From: Candidatus Cloacimonadota bacterium
GTDB lineage: Bacteria; Muiribacteriota; UBA6191
Direction: 5' to 3'
DNA length: 64,000 nucleotides
Assembly (NCBI GenBank): GCA_023954715.1
Contig: JAGSHD010000001.1
Span: 172,468 to 236,467 of the forward strand
Shown here: positions 33,932-42,794 of the stretch, one piece after another
How positions within the stretch are numbered: the first letter of the stretch is position 1
Layout: each line of letters begins with the position of its first letter
Position numbers and translations under genes: made by a program
Notes under the pieces: model-generated
What the model was told of the DNA's origin: nothing
Databases searched by the model: none
The model's input: the letters and a program-made list of their open reading frames with translations, nothing else

Positions 33932-36539
33932 ATTACAATCCATATTCTTTTTAACTCTTTTTAGTGTGTATTTAATTATCACTCAAATCTCATATCGAGT
34001 TTATGATCATCAAAGTTTTACTAAAGCATCTAACTACTTTAAAAATATAGTTCAAGAAAAAGAAGAAATGTTGCAAGGCTTACGGAATGATGAAGAGTTT
34101 GCTCACTATCCCAACAAGCTAAAAATTATTGAAACTACTACAAACCCATTTTTGTTAAAAGTAAGTGAACTTACCAAACAAAAAAACTGGAAATCCAAAG
34201 TCTCATCTTTAGAAATACCATTTAAAGATCAATCTTGTTTAGTCATCGGAAAAAACGGTCGAAAAAGTTTTAAAAGTGGAGTATCTATGGACGATATCTT
34301 TACTTCTGGTTGGGATAAAAGCATCTTTATAGCACTAAAGTATCAAAAGACTATGTTTAGCCGAATGAACGCCATTTATCATCACCCAGTTGATATAAGA
34401 GATTTTAAACTTTATTTTCAAAAGTTTCAATTACTCTATCATAAGGATAAACAATATGTTTACAAATATTATACCAAGATAAACAACATCGATGTCTTCT
34501 ACTTTTTAAAACTAAACAAGATACAAAATGTACATTTAAAACATATCATCCAAAGTTTTTTTATTGATTCAGATCAAAGGCTCTCGATTTCAGGTGACGA
34601 CTCTATCATCTGGAACAACAACCCTTTAATAATCAACAAAAATCTAACTGGTTTAAAGTACACTCCAAAATCGATTGGATATGTGGACTACCTTAAAACT
34701 CTTTCTATAGCTAACTATGTTTTTGTATTGTTGGTAGCACTTTTATATTATAAGGGAGGATACCGCGTTATAACATCATACTTTGAGTTTAAATTTATAC
34801 TCATTTATCTCTTTTTCATCTATTTACTTTTTTTATTGTTTGTACAAGTATTTACTGATTTGAAAGAAAATCGACGTACCTTATCTAAACAGCAACTCGA
34901 AAAGCATTGGACTAAATCTCTTAGAAACCTAGAACAAGACTATTATAGATATAAAGAGAATCTCACTAAAGAAATATTGTTTAATTTTCACAATAACAAT
35001 GTATTTAACAGCAAAGTTTGGAATCATCGAATTTATGGGATTGTTGGTAAAAAAGGGTACAATCGATTGTCATCAAAACAAATCGATCCATTAAATAAAC
35101 ACATAATTAACAGTTTTATAAGCTATCTTTCAAGTCAATCGAAAAGTTTTCCTCTGAAAAGTACAGATTTAAACGAATTAGCTAACTATTTCAATATTAA
35201 AAGAAATATAAATAATGGAATCTTAGCAACTCTATCATCTGAGAAAGATCTAGTGGTAAAAAATAAAGAAGTATTTGTAAATCAAACAAACGGTGAATTT
35301 ATAAAAATTCCTATTGTTGGAGATACTTTAGAAGTATTATTCGATTACAAAGGTGTACAAGACAGCTTTGAGGCTCTACTTGTGAAATCCACTGTAAGAG
35401 ATCTTCAAAATATATTCTTTAAACAATTTGATCAAAGTGATATATCAGCCAGTATACTAATCAAATCTAAATCATCTAGATCCTTCAACTCATTCAATTT
35501 CAAAAAGTCTATTTCTTCCCAAGAATTTCAAGGAATTCAATCTAGATTTTTAAACCGGATGGGTGGTTTAAATAAGTTTAAAAGAGAAAATATCAACTAT
35601 TTTGCTATGTTTTTAAAATCTGATGTTTTCGAAAACTACGATATTTTTTTCATTAAACCCGAACTAGAAGTATACAAATCAATTTCTCAAATGCATTCGG
35701 ATTTTAAAAGCTTTCTATGGGTATTTTATTTTGTAATCTTAATTATTCCAGTACTTTTGAGCAGGTTAATATTAAAGCCGATTCATCAATTGAAACGAGG
35801 ACTATTAAAAGTTAAGCGAGATGTTTTATCTCCCATGAAAAATATTAAAGGAAAAGATGAGTCCGCTGATTTATTGCATAACTTTAATTCTATGGTAACT
35901 GAATTACAACGTAAAAGAGAAATGCTACCTTTTGTATCTAATGCTGTATTTGAAATATTAACGGATGATCAAGGCACTATTGAAACTGAATATTCTGGAA
36001 ATGCTGTGGTATTATTTTCAGATATTAAATCTTTTACTAGCATTTCTGAAACACGAGACCCACAAGAAGTAGTAGATATGCTCAATGAGTATTTTACTAT
36101 TTGGCAAGAAAAGATTGAACGAAATGGTGGTATCGTTGATCGTTTTATTGGTGATGCAATTAGTGTCGTTTATTTTGAAAAGTCTTCTCCACATTTTGTA
36201 CAACAAGCCATACAAACATCTGTCGAAGTCATGGAAGCACTAGAGAAGTTCAATGAACAGCGAAAAGAAGCTGGCGAGTTTATTATTGAAAATGGTGTGG
36301 GTCTTTGTTATGGCGAAGTTTACTTTTCAATGGTTGGAGATCAAAATAAAATGGAGTTTTTGATACAAGGCAAACCGGTGGCATTATCTGAATATCTAGA
36401 AGGGCAATCGCGATATAGCAATCATAGTCATATTATCTTAGATCCATATATTAAAGACCAAGTTAACTACCAATATGACTTTGCTCCTTTTGAAGTTGAA
36501 GACAAAAGTTTTGGCACGTTTTACGAGCTAGTTTTATAA
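33918..36539 (+). CDS. Membrane receptor with C1-like class III cyclase domain (B3)
   Basis: 873 aa; ATG overlaps the A3 stop by 14 nt, the same geometry as the other pairs. Cyclase domain: LFSDIKSFTSISE and VDRFIGDAISVV keep both metal Asp; MEFLIQGKPVALSEYLEG lacks Asn/Arg. It is the last gene of the 17.6-kb operon that starts at 18920. The downstream 219 bp (36540-36758) carry a hairpin but no gene. Confidence 0.9.
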   Translation: MSYYKLQSIFFLTLFSVYLIITQISYRVYDHQSFTKASNYFKNIVQEKEEMLQGLRNDEEFAHYPNKLKIIETTTNPFLLKVSELTKQKNWKSKVSSLEIPFKDQSCLVIGKNGRKSFKSGVSMDDIFTSGWDKSIFIALKYQKTMFSRMNAIYHHPVDIRDFKLYFQKFQLLYHKDKQYVYKYYTKINNIDVFYFLKLNKIQNVHLKHIIQSFFIDSDQRLSISGDDSIIWNNNPLIINKNLTGLKYTPKSIGYVDYLKTLSIANYVFVLLVALLYYKGGYRVITSYFEFKFILIYLFFIYLLFLLFVQVFTDLKENRRTLSKQQLEKHWTKSLRNLEQDYYRYKENLTKEILFNFHNNNVFNSKVWNHRIYGIVGKKGYNRLSSKQIDPLNKHIINSFISYLSSQSKSFPLKSTDLNELANYFNIKRNINNGILATLSSEKDLVVKNKEVFVNQTNGEFIKIPIVGDTLEVLFDYKGVQDSFEALLVKSTVRDLQNIFFKQFDQSDISASILIKSKSSRSFNSFNFKKSISSQEFQGIQSRFLNRMGGLNKFKRENINYFAMFLKSDVFENYDIFFIKPELEVYKSISQMHSDFKSFLWVFYFVILIIPVLLSRLILKPIHQLKRGLLKVKRDVLSPMKNIKGKDESADLLHNFNSMVTELQRKREMLPFVSNAVFEILTDDQGTIETEYSGNAVVLFSDIKSFTSISETRDPQEVVDMLNEYFTIWQEKIERNGGIVDRFIGDAISVVYFEKSSPHFVQQAIQTSVEVMEALEKFNEQRKEAGEFIIENGVGLCYGEVYFSMVGDQNKMEFLIQGKPVALSEYLEGQSRYSNHSHIILDPYIKDQVNYQYDFAPFEVEDKSFGTFYELVL
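36135..36257 (+). repeat. 123-bp exact repeat inside B3 cyclase domain
   Basis: Partner of the tract at 30837-30959 in B2. The two copies are 5.3 kb apart in direct orientation, so they are also possible substrates for recombination that would delete or duplicate one A-B pair. Confidence 0.85.
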
Positions 36540-36676
36540 AACCTTTAGCAAATCCATTTTATCTAAACTTTGAAACATGATAGTATACGGTTTAGACGAA
36601 AGTAGGGTAATGTTTGTATAAAAAACTATGTCCAAATGCAATTAGTTATCCTGTTTTGGATTCATGATTATTTGGT

Positions 36677-36693
36677 TCAAAACCTAGTTTTGA
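36677..36693. terminator. Hairpin after the cyclase operon
   Basis: TCAAAAC-CTA-GTTTTGA, a perfect 7-bp stem 140 bp after the B3 stop. No U-tract follows, so it is a weak terminator candidate. Confidence 0.3.
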
Positions 36694-36758
36694 TAAAGCC
36701 CTTTGGTTTTCCGTATTACGAGACAAGCAGTTCTTGATAGATATAAAAGTGAGATCGA

Positions 36759-37643
36759 GTGTCACAAACAAAATCTTTAAAAGTAATCAAAAAAGTTACT
36801 CTAGTTAGTATCATAGTTAACCTAATCATAGCAATCTTAAAAATTGCTCTTGGTACATTGGGTCAATCACAAGCGATTATTGCTGACGGAATCCATTCGC
36901 TCTCTGATATGATCTCTGATGTTGTTTTGTTGTTTTCAGCTAAATTTTTTACTAAACCGGCAGATGAATCCTTTCAACATGGCTACCATAAAGTAGAAGT
37001 CATGGTCATTTTTATGATTGGCTTTTTGCTTTTTTTAGTAGGAATTGGAGTGGCCTACCAAGGAGTTTTAAACCTTGTATCACATAAAGTAGTCATACCT
37101 GATAAAATTGCAGCAATAGCTGCTTTAATATCTATTATTTTCAAAGAAGCTCTCTATCATTATACGGTAGTTCAAGCCAAAACTATAAAGTCGACAGCAC
37201 TTGTTGCCAATGCTTGGCATCATAGATCCGATGCACTAAGTTCAATTCCTGCCTTTATAGGTGTATTGATCGCCCATTATTTTCCTACCTATTATTATAT
37301 TGACTCATTTGCGGCTTTAATTGTAAGTGGATTTATTATCCATGTGGCATGGGAGTTAGTAAGACCTAGCCTAGAGAATGTCTTAGATCGATCGGCCCCT
37401 AAAGAGCTTGTAGATCAGATATATGACACTATCGTACAAACTGAAGGTGTCATCAGTACTCACAAAATACGTACTCGATATTTAGGCCCCTCAACGGTAT
37501 CGGTTGATCTTCACATTCAAGTTGAAGGCGAGTTAACAGTTACTGAAGGCCATGATATATCTGGAGCAGCAAAGGCTCGAATTTTAAATCGATTTGATGA
37601 AGTTGTCGATGTGATTATTCATCTTGAACCGGAACATGATTGA
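36759..37643 (+). CDS. Cation diffusion facilitator (CDF) family metal transporter
   Basis: 294 aa with the six-helix CDF plan and a C-terminal cytosolic domain (VDQIYDTIVQTEGVISTHKI). The metal motifs are HSLSDMISD in helix 2 and HHRSDALSS in helix 5. The second holds H-x-x-x-D, typical of Zn/Fe/Mn efflux; helix 2 gives H-x-x-x-D as well. It exports divalent metal using the proton gradient. GTG start with a poor ribosome site. Not linked by spacing to either neighbour. Confidence 0.9.
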   Translation: MSQTKSLKVIKKVTLVSIIVNLIIAILKIALGTLGQSQAIIADGIHSLSDMISDVVLLFSAKFFTKPADESFQHGYHKVEVMVIFMIGFLLFLVGIGVAYQGVLNLVSHKVVIPDKIAAIAALISIIFKEALYHYTVVQAKTIKSTALVANAWHHRSDALSSIPAFIGVLIAHYFPTYYYIDSFAALIVSGFIIHVAWELVRPSLENVLDRSAPKELVDQIYDTIVQTEGVISTHKIRTRYLGPSTVSVDLHIQVEGELTVTEGHDISGAAKARILNRFDEVVDVIIHLEPEHD

Positions 37644-37660
37644 TTGTAAGCCCATTAAAC

Positions 37661-37680
37661 TGAGACCAGTCTCTTTTTTT
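37661..37680 (+). terminator. Probable terminator of the CDF gene
   Basis: GAGA-CCAG-TCTC short stem followed directly by seven T, 20 bp after the CDF stop. The stem is short but the T-run is good. Confidence 0.45.
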
Positions 37681-37775
37681 AAAGAGTAATAGAGCATGTT
37701 TTTGCTAACTCTTCGCATAGATTTATTTTTCTTGTGAGCACTCCCTAAATTTTTAGTGAAAAACCTATTTCCATT

Positions 37776-37784
37776 TGATATAAT
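37776..37784 (+). promoter_or_regulatory. Extended -10 promoter of the lipoprotein gene
   Basis: TGATATAAT (TGn plus a perfect -10) about 80 bp upstream of the ATG at 37863; the -35 is poor, as expected for an extended -10 promoter. GGAG lies 5 nt before the ATG. Confidence 0.5.
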
Positions 37785-37862
37785 CCCCTAAAGTTGATAT
37801 GCGAGTATCAACTAATAATAATATTTAAACAACTAGGGTTTTAATTTTACAATGGAGATTGC

Positions 37863-40682
37863 ATGACAATTCAAAAAAAATTATTTTTAAGCTCAGTCTT
37901 AGCCATCGGAGCATTATCGCTTGTTGGTTGTAGCTTAACATCAAATAGTGAAGATTACAGCAGTACTGCTGTAGCTGCTTCAACAGGCCAAATTACAGGT
38001 ACCGTATCAACAGGTGCTCCATCTAGATTTGCTAGAGTCAGTATCCGATCAATGAAAGATAGCTCTAATTTAGGCAGTGCTATTGCAGATAAATTAGGTA
38101 AATACAATGCAAACGTAGCATTAGATAAAGCCCCATATCTTATCAAATCTGTAGATAATAAAGGTAAAGAGAACTTCTCTTTTGTTAAAAATGTTGGTAC
38201 AGCAAACGTAAATCAATTGTCTTCTCTTGCTTTGATGCTTGCTTCTAAAACAAAACCAGCAGACATTTTTAATGCCTCAGGATCTTCAAGGTTTACAGGT
38301 GCTTTAAAGACAAGTATCGAAAGTAACTTAAACGAAGCAAAAAGTGCTATCCGACGAGTAATGGACAAGTTTTACAAAAATGCTAATGTTGCCGGTACAG
38401 TAGATCCAATTACTACTCCGATCACAACATTTAACAGTGGATTTGATCAAGTCTTAGACTCTGTATCTATCAACTTTTCTGCAAACTCAACTACAGCCAA
38501 TATCCAATCAGCTGTAGATAACACAGTGAGTTTAGCATCATTGTCAGGGACAGCAGCATTAACTAACATCGGTACAGCTTTAGATAATAGCTCGATGATT
38601 TCTAGTGCTAAAATTGATGCTGTAACTGGTATCGTTAACAAAATTGCTCCAATTAAAGCAATGTTAACAAGTTTTGTATCTGCTATCTCTTCAAGCAGTG
38701 TTACTGCTGGATCATTAAGTACATATTTTGCTGAAGTGAGTGGTAAAACATTTAGTGGTACGACTAAAGCTAACTTGATTGCTAAAGCATTGTCTTTAAA
38801 AACAAAAGTAAATAACTTATCTGAAGGTATCGCATTAGTTTCAACAACTACTGTAAATGCTTTACCAGCTTTTCAAGTAAAGTTTTTTACTGAGTTAAAA
38901 GATGGTGGAGTTGCTGCAAACTTAGTATTAAATGATAATGATATGAACTTAGTTCAAAAAGTTGCTGACGGAACATGGAAATTTGTACCAAACAACCAAA
39001 AAGCGTCTCTTTCATCATATTTTAAATACACTAAAAACGAAACTGCAAAAAGTTTTGAATTAGTATTTAAAGCAGAAAACAAAAGTACCGATGGACAAAT
39101 TAGTGCTTTATCTGTTGCTGTACCAGGTCTTGCAACAGCATTAACTGGTTCATCTCAAACAGCTTCTACTCCAAATGAAAAGTTTAAAGCTATGGTTAGT
39201 AGTACTGATGGTACACACTACAATGCATTGTTAGCTTCAAGTTCTCAAACATTAGTATCTACAGTATCTCTTACATTTGCAGATAATACTTCTTCTACTC
39301 GATGGGTTACTATACCAAAGCGTGTTGCAAGCTCTGCTCAGCCTGCTGATACATATTTTCCTTCTGTAACTATTTCTGGGCACTCAACTTCATATATCAA
39401 AAATGGAGCTTTAAGCTTTGCTTACGCAGTACCAACTTCTTTTACTCCTGCTTTTCTAGAGGCAGAATTGTTAAAAGGAGACTCTATTGTAGGAGCTACT
39501 TCAGTTACTATGGCTGATTTAAGTCTTACTGCTAGCTCTGCTCAAATGAGATTTACAACACTTACAGATTTTACTACAAAGTATATCTTAAGATTAACTG
39601 CCTGGAACTCCGAAGAAAACGAAGCTTTTTCAACACTATGGGAGTTTGATCCTAATGCTAAAGAGTTAACTCCTGAGCTAATTAGTGGTCAAACTTATTA
39701 TGAAGTAGCACAAGCTGGCTTAAGAAATGTAAAAGCAAAGTGGATGTTTAATGCTGATGGTACAGCTACTTACACTTTAGAAGACTTTGATATCGTAAGA
39801 ACCTTCAATTGGACTCTTGCTGGTGGTAAAGTGACATTAGTTAACGGTAGCAGCACCATTGAAGTGTATTATGGTACAAACACTGGTGATCGTGGAACTC
39901 CTACTAGCCCTATAGTAGTTATGGCTATCAATGGTGTAAACAAAGTATGGTATAGAAGTGAAACAGACAGAACAGCCCTTGTTAGTGACTTTATCACTTT
40001 AAGCAGTGCAGTAGCTATCACCGATGCGACTTTTAGCAATAAAGTTGTGACAAGATCAACTACACCAACTAACACTCTTGAGTCATCTTATACTTACAAA
40101 TCTGATAAAACTTTAGCATCAAATGTTAATACAAGTTTAACTGGTACTTGGTCTGTGAGTAATAATAAATTTATTACTCAAAAGTCTCATAGTGGTCACC
40201 TTTTGATTGATACTCATGTTTTGTTAAGTTTAGACTCTGCATCTGGAAGATACGAAACTTTCCTATTTTCTAATAATAGTCTATATATGCAAATTCGATA
40301 TTTTAACTTCGCAGAAATGCCAACTACTACACCAAGTACAGGTGGATCTAGTGGAGAGTTACCGGCTGCTGTAAAAGGCAAGGTAATCGACTTTGTTTAT
40401 GAGAGTATTCAAACTAGTACAGTTTATGCTACGAACGATGAGATCCGTTGTACTTTTAGTAGTAGTGGTTTGATGTTTGTAAAAAAACTTCCTAATGGAA
40501 CTGATACAAATATCGGTAACTTCACAAAAGTAGGAAATGAGTACTTATGGACAGATAGTTCTTCCAATTTATCTTACATGTTATCTATGAAAACAGATGG
40601 TACGATAAACGAAATAAACGTCTTTACTACACCACATACTACATCTGGTAATTTTTTAGGACAATTTAAAGAAAAAAAATAA
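37863..40682 (+). CDS. Large Ser/Thr/Ala-rich surface lipoprotein
   Basis: 939 aa. The lipobox LSLVGC puts the acylated Cys at residue 23, followed by Ser at +2, so an outer-membrane or surface location is likely. After an N-terminal carboxypeptidase-regulatory-like Ig domain (ITGTVSTGAPSRFARVSI...GKYNANV) come long low-complexity Ala/Ser/Thr helices, then two or more beta domains of the pattern 'Gxx(Y/F)...F..DGT..YxL'. The last domain (residues ~835-939: AVKGKVIDFVYESI...YLWTDSSSN) recurs in the remnant at 41444-41806. Composition is unlike its neighbours, being more A/S/T-rich, and it is flanked by its own extended -10 promoter and a strong terminator, so it is probably well expressed on its own. 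Confidence 0.85.
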   Translation: MTIQKKLFLSSVLAIGALSLVGCSLTSNSEDYSSTAVAASTGQITGTVSTGAPSRFARVSIRSMKDSSNLGSAIADKLGKYNANVALDKAPYLIKSVDNKGKENFSFVKNVGTANVNQLSSLALMLASKTKPADIFNASGSSRFTGALKTSIESNLNEAKSAIRRVMDKFYKNANVAGTVDPITTPITTFNSGFDQVLDSVSINFSANSTTANIQSAVDNTVSLASLSGTAALTNIGTALDNSSMISSAKIDAVTGIVNKIAPIKAMLTSFVSAISSSSVTAGSLSTYFAEVSGKTFSGTTKANLIAKALSLKTKVNNLSEGIALVSTTTVNALPAFQVKFFTELKDGGVAANLVLNDNDMNLVQKVADGTWKFVPNNQKASLSSYFKYTKNETAKSFELVFKAENKSTDGQISALSVAVPGLATALTGSSQTASTPNEKFKAMVSSTDGTHYNALLASSSQTLVSTVSLTFADNTSSTRWVTIPKRVASSAQPADTYFPSVTISGHSTSYIKNGALSFAYAVPTSFTPAFLEAELLKGDSIVGATSVTMADLSLTASSAQMRFTTLTDFTTKYILRLTAWNSEENEAFSTLWEFDPNAKELTPELISGQTYYEVAQAGLRNVKAKWMFNADGTATYTLEDFDIVRTFNWTLAGGKVTLVNGSSTIEVYYGTNTGDRGTPTSPIVVMAINGVNKVWYRSETDRTALVSDFITLSSAVAITDATFSNKVVTRSTTPTNTLESSYTYKSDKTLASNVNTSLTGTWSVSNNKFITQKSHSGHLLIDTHVLLSLDSASGRYETFLFSNNSLYMQIRYFNFAEMPTTTPSTGGSSGELPAAVKGKVIDFVYESIQTSTVYATNDEIRCTFSSSGLMFVKKLPNGTDTNIGNFTKVGNEYLWTDSSSNLSYMLSMKTDGTINEINVFTTPHTTSGNFLGQFKEKK

Positions 40683-40722
40683 TTTATTAGCATCGACACT
40701 AGTAAATTAATTTAAGTATTTT

Positions 40723-40755
40723 AAGCTGTGAGATTTTTTCTCACAGCTTTTTTTG
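40723..40755 (+). terminator. Strong rho-independent terminator
   Basis: AAGCTGTGAGA-TTTTT-TCTCACAGCTT stem followed by six T; 40 bp after the lipoprotein stop. Confidence 0.9.
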
Positions 40756-40899
40756 TTTTAAATTAAAAAGATAACAATACAATATTTTGTGATGATTTAG
40801 AAAAGTTTTACCAATCACAGTTAAAAACTCAACTTTTTAGATCTCTCGGTTGTAGCTCGAGAAGACGAGGTTCTTTATTAGATACTCTAAAACCTTACT

Positions 40900-41253
40900 C
40901 TATTGGTTTAAATAAATGCTACTAGTATTGGATTGACGTCTTCGTAAAATTTTTGCTAAGTTTTTTTCTAGATATCGAACATCTTCAACATCTTTGCCAC
41001 TATCATGGGCATTTAACCACTTAAATAATGATCTATCCATTAAGATATAACCAACTTCAGTTAAATCAGATTTAAGAACTCTAGTTGTTTTGTCAAAGGT
41101 CGATAAATTTTGCTGACCATCAGCGTTAAGCAGATCATTATCTATCAAAAATTGCCTTAAAGTTTTAACTTGTAATGTCACCATTTTTTTATGAGAGCGA
41201 TCATTAGACGCCCTCAATAAATAGTCTAAATCTATAACTGGATAGTCTTTCAT
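40900..41253 (-). CDS. Small cytosolic hypothetical protein
   Basis: 117 aa, ATG start with a weak GGTGG ribosome site. Charged and helical; no signal peptide. The segment VTLQVKTLRQFLIDNDLLNA and later TEVGYILMDRSLFKWLNAHD resemble small helical proteins with a winged-helix flavour (often annotated as hypothetical in Gram-negative bacteria). It sits between the lipoprotein and its remnant, on the opposite strand. Function unknown. Confidence 0.55.
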   Translation of the reverse strand: MKDYPVIDLDYLLRASNDRSHKKMVTLQVKTLRQFLIDNDLLNADGQQNLSTFDKTTRVLKSDLTEVGYILMDRSLFKWLNAHDSGKDVEDVRYLEKNLAKILRRRQSNTSSIYLNQ

Positions 41254-41443
41254 TTTCTACCACCATAATTTCGTAAATCCATTTAGAGATTAAATCATAA
41301 TTTATCCGTATAAATCAACGGCTCATTAAAGCTATTTTTACAAAAAATTGTGTAAACAAAACTAACAAATCGGTTTCAAGTAATCCTGGGCTGGTTTTCA
41401 ATCAAAGATAGTAACCCTTTGTATACCCAGGTATAAGAGTTAG

Positions 41444-41806
41444 CTTTTAGGGCAATTTGAAGAGTCTGCAAGCGTAGTTCAAGTAGTGGTTCCAAGCGCT
41501 TTATCTGGTAAAACTGTTAGATTAAGTTTTACTAAACAAGGCACTAGCTCTCCTTTTGAAACAGGTGATGTATTTGATTTCATATTTGATAATCAAGGCA
41601 AGTTAACTCGTAAACTTACTACAAGAACTACACTAACAGAAACGATTATTGCTACGACCCTTACAAAAGTAAGTAAGGATTTTTATAAATGGATTGATAC
41701 CACTAATAACATTGAATATTTAGTATTTGTACAAGCAAATGCACTTAAGCAAATTACTATTAACCCACTAGGTCAAAGTAATTTAGAGATATTCAATACA
41801 ATTTAA
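41444..41806 (+). pseudogene. Remnant of a lipoprotein-family C-terminal domain
   Basis: A 120-codon frame with no signal peptide and a stop (TAG, 41441-41443) just before it. It reads LLGQFEESASVVQVVVPSAL and then a domain aligned with the end of the 939-aa lipoprotein: SGKTVRLSF with KGKVIDFVY, FDFIFDNQGKLTRKL with IRCTFSSSGLMFVKKL, and FYKWIDTTNNIEYLV with EYLWTDSSSNLSYML. Even the leading LLGQF matches the lipoprotein's final FLGQF. So this is the tail of a paralogue with repeated domains whose 5' part is lost. A shorter in-frame GTG start (41486) exists but would give an unexported fragment. Confidence 0.65.
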
Positions 41807-41829
41807 TCTATTCAGAGTATTTTGAGTAA

Positions 41830-41855
41830 AGTCTGTTTTATAAGTTAAACAGACT
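41830..41855 (+). terminator. Hairpin after the lipoprotein remnant
   Basis: AGTCTGTTT-(8 nt)-AAACAGACT, perfect 9-bp stem, 24 bp after the stop; no clear U-tract. Confidence 0.45.
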
Positions 41856-41880
41856 ACATCAGTTTCCTTAATAATTATTA

Positions 41881-41914
41881 ACCCTCTTACAATATATTTT
41901 GTATGAGGGTTTTT
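41881..41914 (+). terminator. Rho-independent terminator
   Basis: ACCCTCTTACAA pairs with TTGTATGAGGGT (one T-T mismatch) and is followed by a T-run. It is kept after the remnant, which suggests the remnant descends from a once-expressed gene. Confidence 0.8.
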
Positions 41915-42088
41915 AATTATATTTTGACTATAAAAAATAGCTCGCCCTATCATTTAGAAATCAACTTTTCACTTTCAACTTTTTAAAATAAACTTGAGAC
42001 ATCACAATAATAGTTTAAGAATCAAAGTAATTTTAGATATAAAGTGATACTATTTACACTTAACATAATTACATTAAAAGGTTCTATC

Positions 42089-42301
42089 ATGGATAAAAAA
42101 AATTGGGAATGCTTTAAGTGCCAACATAAAGAGTTTGAAACAGATCAAATCGCTACTGCTGGATCTGGACTTACAAAAATATTAGATATTCAGAATCGAA
42201 ATTTTCATACAGTTTCTTGCTCAAACTGTGGCTACACAGAACTTTATAAAGACGTAGACTCTAGTCCATGGAATAACGTGTTTGACTTTTTTACAACTTA
42301 A
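42089..42301 (+). CDS. Zinc-ribbon protein (DUF2082-like)
   Basis: 70 aa with two CxxC knuckles: WECFKCQHKEFET near the start and TVSCSNCGYTELYK near the end, spaced as in the DUF2082-type zinc ribbon, which carries a C-terminal CGYTE(L/Y)Y. These small proteins are predicted nucleic-acid or nucleotide binders, without known role. The ATG at 42089 has AAAAGG 8 nt upstream and is preferred over an upstream in-frame ATG at 42044. Confidence 0.8.
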   Translation: MDKKNWECFKCQHKEFETDQIATAGSGLTKILDIQNRNFHTVSCSNCGYTELYKDVDSSPWNNVFDFFTT

Positions 42302-42324
42302 TCGAGCAAAAACTTGATAGTACT

Positions 42325-42603
42325 CTAAGCTTCTTTTTTATAACAATATTGAATAAGGTTAGACTCGATATCCAATGCTTGTCCCAGCTTTAAAGGGAGT
42401 TTCTCTGTTGAATCATCACTTTCAAACTCAACGATTTTAACATGGTACTTGTCCATATTGATTTGTGTTACTTCAGCTACGACTTCAACTTCAGGCATAT
42501 CTTCTAAACTCAAACAAACTTGATCACCTAATTCGATAGTCTGATTTTTTTCATTACTTCCAAAATATCCAATTTTTTGATTTTCTTCTCTTTGAACAAA
42601 CAT
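42325..42603 (-). CDS. Small beta-rich hypothetical protein
   Basis: 92 aa; AAGGACA lies upstream of the ATG. Alternating hydrophobic strands (QTIELGDQVCLSLEDM, VEVVAEVTQINMDKYHVKIV) suggest an OB-fold or SH3-like small beta-barrel, rich in acidic residues. No family recognised; convergent with the zinc ribbon gene. Confidence 0.55.
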   Translation of the reverse strand: MFVQREENQKIGYFGSNEKNQTIELGDQVCLSLEDMPEVEVVAEVTQINMDKYHVKIVEFESDDSTEKLPLKLGQALDIESNLIQYCYKKEA

Positions 42604-42794
42604 GTTTTTCGTGTCCTTTAAGCTTCAACAAGTATTCAACTGATTTACCATAATCAATCCTCTCAACTCACATAAATAAGCTAGAGTTTTAGTTATATAC
42701 AATCTGTTTTTATTTATCAATTAGGTTCCAAGCTTAAACTACTCAAGCAAAAGTTTTTGCTATATTTTCGCCTTTTGTTTATAATTTAATAATT

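Noticed and set aside
19234..36539. Diguanylate cyclases (GGDEF) as the identity of the tandem receptors
   Set aside because: No GGDEF motif; FSDIxxFT, GD and VNxAARLE are class III adenylyl/guanylyl cyclase motifs.
42044..42088. Longer N-terminus of the zinc ribbon protein
   Set aside because: Family proteins start close to the first CxxC; the ATG at 42089 has a better ribosome site.
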